Assembly (NCBI GenBank): GCA_964640945.1
Contig: CAZXIV010000004.1
Coordinates: 1 to 62,972, forward strand
From: JAGOUB01 sp964640945
Lineage (GTDB): Bacteria > Patescibacteriota > Gracilibacteria > Peribacterales > Peribacteraceae
Direction: 5' to 3'
DNA length: 62,972 bases
Every line of letters starts with the position of its first letter. Within the stretch, counting starts at the first letter, position 1. Under the pieces are notes generated by a model that did no database searches, was not told the origin of the DNA, and worked only from the letters and a program-made list of their open reading frames with translations. Shown piece after piece: positions 33,647 to 43,729 of the stretch. A program made the translations under genes and the position numbers.

Positions 33647-36600
33647 ATGGGATCAGTTCTTGGTATACTTTCACTGTTTTATGCAGGCAGCCATTTGAAC
33701 CGATATTCATCTTTTATTCATAGGCGACGTATTGACTGCCTCACACTCTTGGTGCTTCTTGTCGGACTGGTTCCCTCGGATGCATTCAGGATGTTTCCGG
33801 TGATCGAGAAGGCGGAAGCATTAGAAGTCCCAGCGATCGCCCATTGGACGTTCGATGCGGCCGGCGAGGGTACGGCCATCGATGCTACGGGGAATGGTCA
33901 TCATGGTTCGCTCACGGGCGGCGTTGCAGGTTTTATGGGAACGGCACCGTTTGTGGAATCGAACGTCGCCAGTTACACGTTCGACGGCGCCACCGGCACG
34001 TATGTCGGCGTTCCTCATGATGAGGATTTCAACGTCAGCGCCATCACCATCTCTGCCTGGATACAATTGGCGGACCTCTCGCAGACCAACGGTGCGGGAA
34101 TCATCTGCAAAGGAAATGGTGGGGGTGGCGAAGTCTGGTGTTTGGATGTCTACGAGGGGGCATATCGCTTCTTTTCAACCGTCGGGCTCACGGGAACGGT
34201 CTCGGCGACATCATCGCTGTCGACAGAATGGACGCATATCGTGGCGACGTCCGACGGCTTTCAGCGCAAAATCTATATCAACGGCAAGCTGGAGGCGACT
34301 TTCTCCGAAGTGGGAGCGTTGCATGCCACTACTCATGATTTGAGCATCGGTTGCCGACAAGAGTCGTCTGGGGATTATAATTTGTGCTTCAATGGCCTTA
34401 TCGACGACGTGCGCATGTACGACGGTGCATTGTCGGAGGAACAAATCAGCGGTCTGACATTCCAAGGAATAACTTCGTACTGGGATTTTGAATCAGGAAG
34501 CGGCGATGACGCGTTTGATGTGTCGGAAAACGATAATGATGCGGTGTTGCTGCCCGACGGAACGGAACCAGAGTGGATCGAAGATGTACCACCGACAGTC
34601 TACGCTAACGAGTACGCGCTGGATTTTGATGGCACCAACTATGTGTCCACGCAGTCTGGAACGATTATCGACGGACAGGAGGAGTTGTCGGTATCCGCCT
34701 GGGTGAGAGTGGATACGTACGAAACCCAGCGCGCAGTTTTTTCCAACTACACGCCGAGCGGATACGGCTTATTGATTGAGACGGGAACGGTCAACAATGA
34801 CGTGCTGATTGCGATCAACGACGGCAGCACGAACCCCTTCGCAATCACGACGACGGATGTGTATCAGGCGGGGGATTGGCACCTGTGGACTGTGACATAC
34901 AGCGGCAGCGGGGCTTTAAATGAAGACAAATTACAATTCTACATCGACGGCGTTGCGCAGAGTTTGTCGTTCAATAATACCATTCCTGCGACTGTGGGCA
35001 CGTCCGCGAAAGATCTTACGTTCGGCGCGTCTCTGGACGATGATGATCGGTATTTTATCGGTGCCATCGATGAGATTCAGCTCTTTGATGTGTCACTGAG
35101 CGACAGTGATGTGGCCTGGCTTGCCCTGAACGTGGAAGAGATAGAGGAGGACGAGGACATCGAAGTCAGCACCTGTGGGGAATTGCAGGATGTGAACGAA
35201 GATCTTGACGCGAATTACATCCAAACAACAAATATCGATTGTACGGGCACCGATTTCGTGCCAATCGGGTCTTTCGATTTTCCGTTTGAGGGAGAATATG
35301 ACGGCGGCGGACATGTGATTTCCAATCTCGTGATAGATTCCGGTGGATCGGAAGTCGGTTTGTTCGGAGTGATCGGCGAGGAGGGTTTAGTGTATGAACT
35401 CGGTATTACCAGCGGTTCCGTTACGGGCGAGATCGGCGTGGGGGGATTCGTCGGATACCATACGGGTGACATTCACAACTGTTTTTCAAAAGTAGACGTC
35501 CATTCGCTGAGTGAGTTCGCTGGCGGGTTTGTCGGGTTTAATGGCGGACAAATTTTTGATTCCTATGCGACGGGCGAGGTGTCTGCCGAGGAGGGCAACG
35601 TCGGCGGGTTCGCTGGCTCCAATGATGCTCTTATCGTCAATGCGTACGCCTCTGGTCCCGTGGACGGCAATGGTCCCTCGGGCGCGTTCGCCGGGTCGAA
35701 CGAGGGTGGATTATTCAACGTGTTTGCCGTGGGCAGCGTGTCGGATGCAGAAGGCGCCTATGGCTTGACGTTCAATGACGGCGGGACGGTGGAAAATGCC
35801 GTCTGGAGTTCTGAGTTGTCCGGCCAAGGGGGGTGTGGCGTGGAGGAAGAGGAAGAAGATGCATGCACGGACGTGGATAATCGCGAGTATTTCACCTTGC
35901 CCTTCAATGAGCCGATGCTGACATGGACCGAAGAGGAAGGCGAGAGGTGGTTCGTGCAGCCTAACGCGTATCCGATTCTTCTTTGGGAAGCTCCCGTCGC
36001 CTACTTCACCTTCGATCTTGAAGAGGAAGGCGGAATCGATTTCAGTAACACCGGAAATCACGTCGATCTCTTACCGGATGAAGATGAGCCGCCAATCGAT
36101 CTTGAGGACGTTCCGGAGACAGACCTTTTTTCCAACGTCGGCAGCATCGTGCTGGATGGCGAAAGCAACTACCTGTACCTCGATGAGTTCACCGAGGTTC
36201 CGTCATCCAATCTCACGATCTGCACTTGGCTTAAAACGGAATCACCTGATGCGCAATTGATCGTTCAGCAAGGTCGTAACTCTGAAGATTTTGATACGGA
36301 GTATGTTTTTAAGATCAACGATGCAACGGGCACGCTCACATTCTGGGACTATAATGGCGATTATGGATTCAATGAAGCCGCCTTCGAACCTGACAACCAA
36401 ACGGAGACGGCCGTGAACGACGGCGAATGGCACCATGCCTGTTTCGTCAAAGACGGGATGAATGGCACGTACTACGTGGACGGTGAAGAAGACGCCACAT
36501 TCACGGCGGAGGCGGACCGATCCTATTCGGAAAACGACTTCGTCGTCGGTGTGGACTATGGCGATGTGACGCAATACTTCAACGGTTCAATGGATGATCT

Positions 36601-39600
36601 GCGCGTCTATGCCCGTTCGCTGTCCGAGCCCGAGATCGTCGCTTTGGCCGGTTTGGAAGAGGAGGGGGGAATGTGCGCGGTCGCATTCCACTGGAACTTC
36701 GATGAAGGCGAGGGATCGAATGTAGAAGATTCATCGGACAATTCCCTCGATGGAGAAATCGAAGGTGGAGAAATACCCGCTTCCTGGTCCGAAGATACGC
36801 CAGAGCTCGCCGTCGAGAACCACTACAGCATTGAATTCACAGAGGAGGGACAAAGCATTTCTCTCTCCAAAGAAACGAGTGATGCATTCACCATTTCCAT
36901 GTGGATCAAGCCGGCAGCGGAAGTTTTTGAGAGCCCAGGAGTGCTCATTGGTGAATTTCCCGTGGCAGCCTTGTTCTATGAATCGGAGGAGGCCGGCGGG
37001 TATATAAGCTACCCAAGCAATGAAGAATCGGAACTCAATGAAACGCTGATTACTGCGGGAGAATGGCATCATATCGCGTTAGTGAATGACGGCGGGGATG
37101 CCACGTTCTATCTGGATGGCGAAGAAGACGGCACATTCACGGGTGCACCCTTCCTGGACTTTAATATTGTGGGTGGCGTATCGGATTTTGGAAACACCTT
37201 CATCGGAAAGATCGATGAATTGAACATGTATGACGGCGCTCTCTCGGCGGATGAGATTGCCGATCTCGCCAGTGGCGAAAACGTCACCGAGCCGATGTGT
37301 ACGGAGGAGGATGATCCGAACACAGTCACGTGGACGGGAGAAGTCTCAACCGAATGGGACGATACGGAGAACTGGGATACGGAAGTGGTTCCGGATGAAG
37401 AGACGAACGTCGTGATCCCTGCCGATACGGCCAATGATCCGGTTCTGGACGCCGTCAGTCCCGAGATCAACGACCTGACAATCGAGGCAGGAGCCACGCT
37501 CGATCAAAATGGACATCAGCTTTTCGTCAATGGCACGTTTACCAATGAAGGCACGCTTATTCTCTCCGGTAATGAGGGTGCCGTCCCCGATATTCCCACC
37601 ACCGAAGGTACGGTGATGTATCGCAACTGGGGTGAGGGTGGATTCGTCGCCGGCTACGACTATCACAATCTGACGATCAACGACGGGCTCCTGGGCTACT
37701 GGAAATTCGATGATGGAGAATCGGCAACGGCAGCCGACTCTTCCGGGTATGAGCATGACCGCGCCTATGTGGAAGGAGCGTCTTCAGACGCAGAAAGTGC
37801 AAATGAGAATCTGCAATTCTACAATCCCTCTGGCGTGTTCCTGGACGGCGAAGATGATGAGGTGATCGTGTCGGATAACAGCCGCCTCAATATCGGCACT
37901 CGCGACTTCACCGTGAGTGCGTGGGTGCGCACCGACAACACTGACACGCAAATCATCATGGGCAAGGGGACAGGCGACGAGCCGTGGGCGGAGTACGGCT
38001 TCCTGTTCGGCGTCTGGTCGGATGAGGGTGGGTCTTATCCGCGGGTGTACTTTGCAACGGGCGGGGATGAATGGGCCTCGGTGCGTTCCAACGAACCGCT
38101 CGTTCTTGAGGAGTGGAATCACGTGGCCATCACCGTCGATCGCGACGATGGAGCCAGTTCCCATGTGTATCTCAATGGTGTGGAGGTGAATACCTCGACT
38201 TCAAACCTCAGCGATCATATGGGCGAGATCGAAAACACGGAGCAACTCGTGATTGGTGCCGAATCGGACTATCAATTCCATTGGAACGGCAGTCTCGATG
38301 AGGTCCGCCTGTACGAGTACGTGCTTCCCATCGAGGCGATCACCGCCCTCGCGGCGGGCAATCAACCGGCGACTAGTGCCGACGAATTCACGCTGTCGGC
38401 GCATCTGTCTGTGCTCGGCAGCCTGACGATCAACTCCGGTCTGCTCGAAGCGGATGAATATAACATTTTCGTGAGCGATTCATGGATCAATAATGGAGGT
38501 GTATTCGATGGGGGCGGAGCGATCGTCACCCTGGCCGATGATCCGGAAGATGGGATTATTCTCTCCGGCGGACAGCCGTTTGCATACCTCAAGACAGACG
38601 AAGACGGAGGCGAATGGACGATGCATGATCGTCTCACCGTCACGGGCCGGCTGAGAATTTACGAGGACGACCGGATTAACGCGAACAGCTATCCGATCCA
38701 CGCGGGATGGCTGGCGAACTCCGGCACGCTGGATAACGGCGAGGGAAATTCCTTTACGTTTGATTCGCTGGAGTCCGTCGAAACAGATCTTCCGTCGCAG
38801 TTCGATCAGACATTTATCGAGCCGCCGAAGGAAAACAACCTCGTGGGTTACTGGAAATTCGATGAGGGCAACGGCAGCGACGTCCGCGATGCCACGCGCA
38901 GCGGCCATGATGGTTCCGCAGAAGGGGGCGTGCTCCACGCCACCAGTCGCCCCGAAATGAGTTTCGACAATCCATTCTCGATGCAATTTGTCGGCGATGA
39001 CCAGCAGGTGAGTGTAGATGATAGTGACGATCTGCAGGTAGACAGCTTTACGACGAGCATCTGGATCAACATCGACTCGCACGAAGAAAAAGCCGCAATC
39101 TACAGCAAAACAAGAACCGCAGATTGTCCTTCATGGGCACTCGAAATCTGGGATGACGGCACGCTCCAGTTCTTCACGGATTCCTGGAATTTACATTCAT
39201 CCGCGCTCGACACGGACCAGTGGTACAACATCGTTGTATCCTATGATGACGAATCCGGAGTGGCCAGCATGTATGTCGACGGAGAGTTGGCATCCGCCAC
39301 TGCATCGATTGGGCCGCCCTCTTATTCTTCGGCCGATTACCTGCAGATAGGCCGGCGAGACGGCTTATGTTCACTTCCCGCGTTCCGCGGAACCATCGAT
39401 GACTTCCGCCTCTATAATGCGTCCCTCACAGAAAACGGCGTCCAGAATCTGCGTGGCGGCAAATACGCCGGCACGTCGATGGAATCGCCCTCCGTCTATA
39501 CGCTGGCGGACAATCAAGAAGTACGCAGTCTCATTATGAACTCAGGCGTGTTGGACCAAGGCGATAATGACCTCGCCATCACCGAAATCCTCTGGATGGA

Positions 39601-41308
39601 GGGTGGCACGCTAACGGGTGACGATGCCACTCTTACTGTCGAGAGCATCAATCTTCGAGGCGGACTGTTGGAAGCGCCGACCCGGATCAATCTGGATGCA
39701 AACTGGAATATGAACGGGGGGGAGTTCGACCCGGATGAGGGGGAAATCCAATTCACGGGACATGAACAGCATCTGTCCGGGGACACGACGTTTTACGATT
39801 TTACCCTAGCCGACGAGACGCTCGGGACCATGTACTTCTCAGCCGGGGACACGTTTACCATCGCGGGCGACATGTCTTTCCACGGGTATGCAGGCCACTA
39901 TGAATTCCGTTCATCGGATGGTGAAGGCGTGCCGTGGTACATCGATCCGCAAGGCGCGCGGGATCTCTCTTATTTGGACGTTCAGGCGTCCGTAAACATC
40001 AACGATGAAGACATCGATTGCACCGACAGCTGCGTAGATAGCGGTGATAACGTCGGGTGGTTCTTCGGAGCGCCTGAGTGCGGGAACGGGGCGGTGGAAT
40101 CGGGAGAGGCCTGCGACGACGGTAACGCGACCGCCGGCGACGGCTGTAGCCTTTCCTGTGAGGAAGAAGACGGATGGAACTGCACCGGCGACGAGGAAAG
40201 TACCTGCACGGCGGCCTGTTACCAGGATGTGCCGGGCAGCGAGTTTAGCGCTCGCTTGGAGGATGTCTGCTATGCCAGCTTCAGTCCGGACGGAGGTCTG
40301 AGCTGGGAAGATTCGCAAGAATCCTGCGAGGAATTAGGCGGCACGATCGCGATCATCGACACTGGTGAAAGGCAGAGCTTTGCAACGCCTTTCGCCGTCG
40401 AATTCTTGTGGATCGGCTTGGCGGACACAGAGGAAGAGGGCACGTTCAAGTGGGTAGATGGATCTTCGCTCGGTTACGACAATTGGTACTCCGGCCAGCC
40501 GAACGGTGACACCGAAGAAAACTGCGCGCTCATGGAAGATTCTACCTTGTGGCATGATTATCCGTGCACAGCTACCTATGCCTACCTATGCCAGATTCCG
40601 CAGTCTGCGCCCGCATCATCTTCCTCTACCGCGAGCAGCGCACCTGAAACACAGTCTGGCGGCGGACAGGGAGGTGGCGGCGGACGTATCACACGCAATG
40701 TGACCCGGGGAGAGTCTTCCGATCAGTCGAATACTCCGGCGCGAGAGCGTGTGAAGGTCACAAAGCAGGGCGACACCCAGGTATTCAGAGATGTGTGGAA
40801 TGACGACTGGTTCGGTGGATTTGTGAAGAAGGTGGTGGAACTGGGCATCTTCTCCGGCTACAAAGACAAGCTCGGCAAGCCGAGGGGCAGGTTCGGTCCG
40901 GCCGATTCCATCACGCTCGGTCAGCTGGCGAAAGTTGCCGCGATCATTACGAAACAGAATATTGAAGAGGCGCTGGGCGAGCAGTGGGCGGGGCCGTACA
41001 TCGCTAATGCAAAGCTTCAGAAGCTCACGGTGTATCTGCAGCTTCCTGATGAGAATGCCCCGGCCACACGCGGCCAGGTAATCCACACCCTCCTCGAAGC
41101 TCTTGGTATTCCCCTGGATGAAGCCAAAACATTGTCATATCTCGATGTCCGCAGAACGAACCTCTTCTTCCGAGCTATCGAAACGGCTACACGCCTGGGT
41201 ATCATCTCCGGAGATGATGCGACGGGAAAATTCCGACCGAATGACCCCGTGAACCGGGCGGAAGTGGCGAAGATGATCATTCTCGCCTTGGAAAAATCCG
41301 GTACATAA
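33647..41308 (+). CDS. Giant multidomain surface protein (LamG, GLUG, C-type lectin, SLH)
   Basis: About 2,553 residues, exported. An N-terminal hydrophobic segment ends near residue 40. Then come about six LamG/concanavalin-like domains (63-271, 274-488, 781-1001, 1011-1208, 1348-1568, 1731-1934; signatures such as ISAWIQL, WTHIVAT, GLIDDVRMYDGALS), a GLUG-repeat block (535-728), strand-rich linkers with DNxxLTI-type repeats, a DUF4215 cysteine repeat (CGNGAVESGEACDDGN, 2142-2188), a C-type lectin domain (2193-2318, WIGLAD and WVDGSSLGYDNW), a Ser-rich linker and two SLH-like repeats at the end (2378-2551). Probably a wall-anchored adhesin binding glycans on a partner cell. TATAAAAT lies 20 nt before the chosen ATG; a GTG at 33581 is also open. 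Confidence 0.85.
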   Translation: MGSVLGILSLFYAGSHLNRYSSFIHRRRIDCLTLLVLLVGLVPSDAFRMFPVIEKAEALEVPAIAHWTFDAAGEGTAIDATGNGHHGSLTGGVAGFMGTAPFVESNVASYTFDGATGTYVGVPHDEDFNVSAITISAWIQLADLSQTNGAGIICKGNGGGGEVWCLDVYEGAYRFFSTVGLTGTVSATSSLSTEWTHIVATSDGFQRKIYINGKLEATFSEVGALHATTHDLSIGCRQESSGDYNLCFNGLIDDVRMYDGALSEEQISGLTFQGITSYWDFESGSGDDAFDVSENDNDAVLLPDGTEPEWIEDVPPTVYANEYALDFDGTNYVSTQSGTIIDGQEELSVSAWVRVDTYETQRAVFSNYTPSGYGLLIETGTVNNDVLIAINDGSTNPFAITTTDVYQAGDWHLWTVTYSGSGALNEDKLQFYIDGVAQSLSFNNTIPATVGTSAKDLTFGASLDDDDRYFIGAIDEIQLFDVSLSDSDVAWLALNVEEIEEDEDIEVSTCGELQDVNEDLDANYIQTTNIDCTGTDFVPIGSFDFPFEGEYDGGGHVISNLVIDSGGSEVGLFGVIGEEGLVYELGITSGSVTGEIGVGGFVGYHTGDIHNCFSKVDVHSLSEFAGGFVGFNGGQIFDSYATGEVSAEEGNVGGFAGSNDALIVNAYASGPVDGNGPSGAFAGSNEGGLFNVFAVGSVSDAEGAYGLTFNDGGTVENAVWSSELSGQGGCGVEEEEEDACTDVDNREYFTLPFNEPMLTWTEEEGERWFVQPNAYPILLWEAPVAYFTFDLEEEGGIDFSNTGNHVDLLPDEDEPPIDLEDVPETDLFSNVGSIVLDGESNYLYLDEFTEVPSSNLTICTWLKTESPDAQLIVQQGRNSEDFDTEYVFKINDATGTLTFWDYNGDYGFNEAAFEPDNQTETAVNDGEWHHACFVKDGMNGTYYVDGEEDATFTAEADRSYSENDFVVGVDYGDVTQYFNGSMDDLRVYARSLSEPEIVALAGLEEEGGMCAVAFHWNFDEGEGSNVEDSSDNSLDGEIEGGEIPASWSEDTPELAVENHYSIEFTEEGQSISLSKETSDAFTISMWIKPAAEVFESPGVLIGEFPVAALFYESEEAGGYISYPSNEESELNETLITAGEWHHIALVNDGGDATFYLDGEEDGTFTGAPFLDFNIVGGVSDFGNTFIGKIDELNMYDGALSADEIADLASGENVTEPMCTEEDDPNTVTWTGEVSTEWDDTENWDTEVVPDEETNVVIPADTANDPVLDAVSPEINDLTIEAGATLDQNGHQLFVNGTFTNEGTLILSGNEGAVPDIPTTEGTVMYRNWGEGGFVAGYDYHNLTINDGLLGYWKFDDGESATAADSSGYEHDRAYVEGASSDAESANENLQFYNPSGVFLDGEDDEVIVSDNSRLNIGTRDFTVSAWVRTDNTDTQIIMGKGTGDEPWAEYGFLFGVWSDEGGSYPRVYFATGGDEWASVRSNEPLVLEEWNHVAITVDRDDGASSHVYLNGVEVNTSTSNLSDHMGEIENTEQLVIGAESDYQFHWNGSLDEVRLYEYVLPIEAITALAAGNQPATSADEFTLSAHLSVLGSLTINSGLLEADEYNIFVSDSWINNGGVFDGGGAIVTLADDPEDGIILSGGQPFAYLKTDEDGGEWTMHDRLTVTGRLRIYEDDRINANSYPIHAGWLANSGTLDNGEGNSFTFDSLESVETDLPSQFDQTFIEPPKENNLVGYWKFDEGNGSDVRDATRSGHDGSAEGGVLHATSRPEMSFDNPFSMQFVGDDQQVSVDDSDDLQVDSFTTSIWINIDSHEEKAAIYSKTRTADCPSWALEIWDDGTLQFFTDSWNLHSSALDTDQWYNIVVSYDDESGVASMYVDGELASATASIGPPSYSSADYLQIGRRDGLCSLPAFRGTIDDFRLYNASLTENGVQNLRGGKYAGTSMESPSVYTLADNQEVRSLIMNSGVLDQGDNDLAITEILWMEGGTLTGDDATLTVESINLRGGLLEAPTRINLDANWNMNGGEFDPDEGEIQFTGHEQHLSGDTTFYDFTLADETLGTMYFSAGDTFTIAGDMSFHGYAGHYEFRSSDGEGVPWYIDPQGARDLSYLDVQASVNINDEDIDCTDSCVDSGDNVGWFFGAPECGNGAVESGEACDDGNATAGDGCSLSCEEEDGWNCTGDEESTCTAACYQDVPGSEFSARLEDVCYASFSPDGGLSWEDSQESCEELGGTIAIIDTGERQSFATPFAVEFLWIGLADTEEEGTFKWVDGSSLGYDNWYSGQPNGDTEENCALMEDSTLWHDYPCTATYAYLCQIPQSAPASSSSTASSAPETQSGGGQGGGGGRITRNVTRGESSDQSNTPARERVKVTKQGDTQVFRDVWNDDWFGGFVKKVVELGIFSGYKDKLGKPRGRFGPADSITLGQLAKVAAIITKQNIEEALGEQWAGPYIANAKLQKLTVYLQLPDENAPATRGQVIHTLLEALGIPLDEAKTLSYLDVRRTNLFFRAIETATRLGIISGDDATGKFRPNDPVNRAEVAKMIILALEKSGT

Positions 41309-41402
41309 AGTCACCATCATGTGTTTTGTATGGGCTCTCCGATGTGGGTCCTTCTGAACTGACGGCAGTGTAGCGAGCACTAAAAAAACGCATCTCACAA
41401 AC

Positions 41403-42623
41403 TTAGTTTTTAAGACTTTTCTGTATTGCAGCTACTTCCGCTGCCTCGTCCTTTTTTCTTGCCGCGTTATTTTGTTCATCCTGCCAACAGGCATGATGTC
41501 GTTCAAAAGCATCTAACAAGTACTTAAAATCTTCATGGTAGAGAGTTTTTCCTCTTGCAATATGTTGAGCAACATATGCTTTGAATTTCTGGAATTTATC
41601 CTGACACAAAGCATCGTAGTCCACGACTTTTTGATAATCATCGCCCAGCGATTCTCTTCCAGATTCCTCAAATTTTTCAGAATTCGCCCCTTCCTTCTTC
41701 CACTTCTGAAGGGCAAGATCAGCCTTCTTATAGAGGGCCGTTGGCATTTCAGGAATGCCTATACTCTCGCGAAATTTTTGTCCCGTTTTGGAAAAGTACG
41801 CTTGAGAGGTAGGAAAGGCGAACATGAACATATTCCCCGTCGTGAGCAGTACACCTTCATTGCTCATTCCCATGTAATTGGGAACATATTCACAACCGTT
41901 TTCTCTGGTGACAGAAACTTTCTCTCCGTTAGGTAATTCACCTAGAACTTTTTCTCCAGATTGAACGGCAACAATAGAATAGGCCGCTCCGGTTTCCGGA
42001 GTGGCAATTGTCTCAGGAAAATGTACCTCTCGTGCAAAACCATTTTGAGCATCAACGTAAAGATTTCGACCATCAGCGAGTGTAATAACACCAATTGCAT
42101 GTCCCGGTGGATAACCAAATTTAAATTGCAAATGCGGTACACCTTGGAGTTTTTCCTTCAGTGACCAAGCGCTTAAGCTGCAGTCCATACCTGTTACTTC
42201 TTGAGATAGAGCGGGCGTAAAGCCCTCACCACCACCATTCTGGACTTTGCTGATAATGGCGATGTATTGATAAATAATGTCCGTCTGTAGTTCAGCAATG
42301 TTCTTCGGCTCCGTTTCTTGTGTAATTTGGGCGCGGAGTTTTTCGGCTTTTGCAAGATAAGGAGCCGGATCGATTGTTCCAAGTTGAGGGGCGAGTTTTT
42401 CGGGTAAGCCATGTACCGAAGCTAACATTGTAGTCTCAAGAACCTCGCGATCATTCTTGGTATCTATCCCCTCTGCTTCCTGCCCAGATATAGCGCGAAT
42501 GGCAGTGCGAGAAAAAAGCTCAATCTCCTTCTTTGTGAGATCCAACTTTTGCTGACCTGCCTCTGATCTTGAAGGACTATTCTCTTCCAGTGTTTTATTG
42601 GGTTTTTCTTCATCCAATTTCAT
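41403..42623 (-). CDS. Transglutaminase-like (papain-fold) domain protein
   Basis: A 406-residue soluble protein. The N-terminal about 140 residues are charged and helical. A Cys-His-Asp triad in the right order is visible: Cys148 in TGMDCSLSAW, His175 in PPGHAIGVI and Asp191 in NLYVDAQNG, the pattern of transglutaminase-like cysteine proteases. The C-terminus is a charged helix. Before element insertion it would have lain just downstream of tRNA-Asn. TATAAT (42630-42635, minus strand) ends 6 nt before the ATG. Substrate unknown. Confidence 0.55.
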   Translation of the reverse strand: MKLDEEKPNKTLEENSPSRSEAGQQKLDLTKKEIELFSRTAIRAISGQEAEGIDTKNDREVLETTMLASVHGLPEKLAPQLGTIDPAPYLAKAEKLRAQITQETEPKNIAELQTDIIYQYIAIISKVQNGGGEGFTPALSQEVTGMDCSLSAWSLKEKLQGVPHLQFKFGYPPGHAIGVITLADGRNLYVDAQNGFAREVHFPETIATPETGAAYSIVAVQSGEKVLGELPNGEKVSVTRENGCEYVPNYMGMSNEGVLLTTGNMFMFAFPTSQAYFSKTGQKFRESIGIPEMPTALYKKADLALQKWKKEGANSEKFEESGRESLGDDYQKVVDYDALCQDKFQKFKAYVAQHIARGKTLYHEDFKYLLDAFERHHACWQDEQNNAARKKDEAAEVAAIQKSLKN

Positions 42624-42658
42624 ACATATATTATATCAATTTTTTAATATTTAGTCTA

Positions 42659-42665
42659 TGGCTCC
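42659..42665. other. attL core (TGGCTCC)
   Basis: Seven bases identical to the tRNA-Asn end at 51669-51675. Left of it is chromosomal sequence leading to the transglutaminase-like gene; right of it is the displaced recombinase 3' end. Removing 9,010 bp between the cores would rejoin tRNA-Asn to its original downstream sequence. Confidence 0.75.
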
Positions 42666-42787
42666 CCATCCTTGAACGTATGCGAACGGATTGGGCGCAG
42701 AACATCATAGAGCTTGGCAGGGAAATAAAGCTCACTGGGTTCGTGGTTCCAGTTCAAATGGATGAGCGGTATTATGCCCGTCTATGA
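42659..42787 (+). pseudogene. Displaced 3' end of the serine recombinase gene
   Basis: Forty-two codons plus TGA, starting at the core as W-L-P-I-L-E-R-M and ending ERYYARL. It has no start of its own in context. Its frame matches the recombinase exactly: in the recombinase the same core is read as W487-L488. Joining the two through TGGCTCC gives a 528-residue protein. The TGA overlaps the ATG of the peptidase gene (ATGA). Confidence 0.8.
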
Positions 42788-43632
42788 CACCAGACGGACA
42801 ATCCACCGAAGAAACGCCACGCGGTATAAGTGTGGACGGCTTGTCTCTGATACCCCTCATGCTCGCGCCGTTCAGAGATGAAGCACAGTTAGGAACAGCA
42901 ACGGGCTTTGTTGTGAAAAGCGAGGACACACCCTTCCTTATCACCAACCGCCATGTCGTAGTCGGCAGCGTGACACAGGGAATACCCAATAAACTCAATT
43001 TCAAATTGAGGGCGATGATGAGCATGGACTTCTGCAAAATCGTCAGCGTTCCACTGTTGGACGCGGCGCAGACACCTCAATGGTTTGAACATCCTACTCA
43101 TGCTGACCAAGTTGATGTCATCGCATTACCAATTCCCAACTATCCGACGGGCATTGCGCCGAACGAGTTAGATTTGAGCCTGAAAGATACTGATATGGAC
43201 TTGTTGCCTACGGAACAGGTAACGGTCATCGGCTACCCGTTCGGGCAGTCGGCAGGTGGCTTATTGCCAATCTGGGTCAACGGCGCATTGGCGACTGATT
43301 TTGCTGTGGACTGGAAAGGGCTACCCGCTTTTCTCATTAGCAGCACAACGAAACCAAGTATGTCTGGCTCTATGGTCATTGCGCGGCGCATCGGTAGCGT
43401 CAGAACCAGCCAGACCAATTTGACGAATGGCAGAGTGAACGACAAGTTCTTGGGTGTTTATTCGGGAAGGCTGCGCATTGGCGAAAATTTTGAAGAAGAT
43501 GGCTTGGATAGTCATATCGGCGTTGTGTGGCGAGCGAGTCTTGTAGAAGAAATACTATCGTCCGCCATTCTGAAAATGAGGCAGAGCAGTGACCCACGCC
43601 TTAATCCAGCAAGGATGGAAGGGATGGCTTAA
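42784..43632 (+). CDS. Trypsin-like serine peptidase, cytosolic
   Basis: A 282-residue protein without a signal peptide. The chymotrypsin-fold triad is visible: His57 in ITNRHVV, Asp111 in VDVIALP and Ser194 in SMSGSMV, where the usual GNSGGP is altered. TATTAT (42770-42775) ends 8 nt before the ATG, so it may have its own leaderless promoter. In the circular element it would overlap the recombinase stop (ATGA). Cytosolic trypsin-like peptidases are frequent in bacterial conflict systems, so a defence or regulatory role is possible but unproven. Confidence 0.75.
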   Translation: MTPDGQSTEETPRGISVDGLSLIPLMLAPFRDEAQLGTATGFVVKSEDTPFLITNRHVVVGSVTQGIPNKLNFKLRAMMSMDFCKIVSVPLLDAAQTPQWFEHPTHADQVDVIALPIPNYPTGIAPNELDLSLKDTDMDLLPTEQVTVIGYPFGQSAGGLLPIWVNGALATDFAVDWKGLPAFLISSTTKPSMSGSMVIARRIGSVRTSQTNLTNGRVNDKFLGVYSGRLRIGENFEEDGLDSHIGVVWRASLVEEILSSAILKMRQSSDPRLNPARMEGMA

Positions 43633-43729
43633 ATGTAAGCAATATTGAGAAGGCTAAAACAGGAAGTGTAGTTCCTATGTAAATCGAAATATTTGAGGGA
43701 AAATAAGGACTTCTTACCCTCCTTATTTT

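Noticed and set aside
30342..42650. Treating the AT-rich 30.3-42.6 kb stretch as part of the same integrative element
   Set aside because: The matched core and the displaced recombinase tail put the left end at 42659. The stretch may be older acquired DNA, but I found no second integrase or matching repeat.
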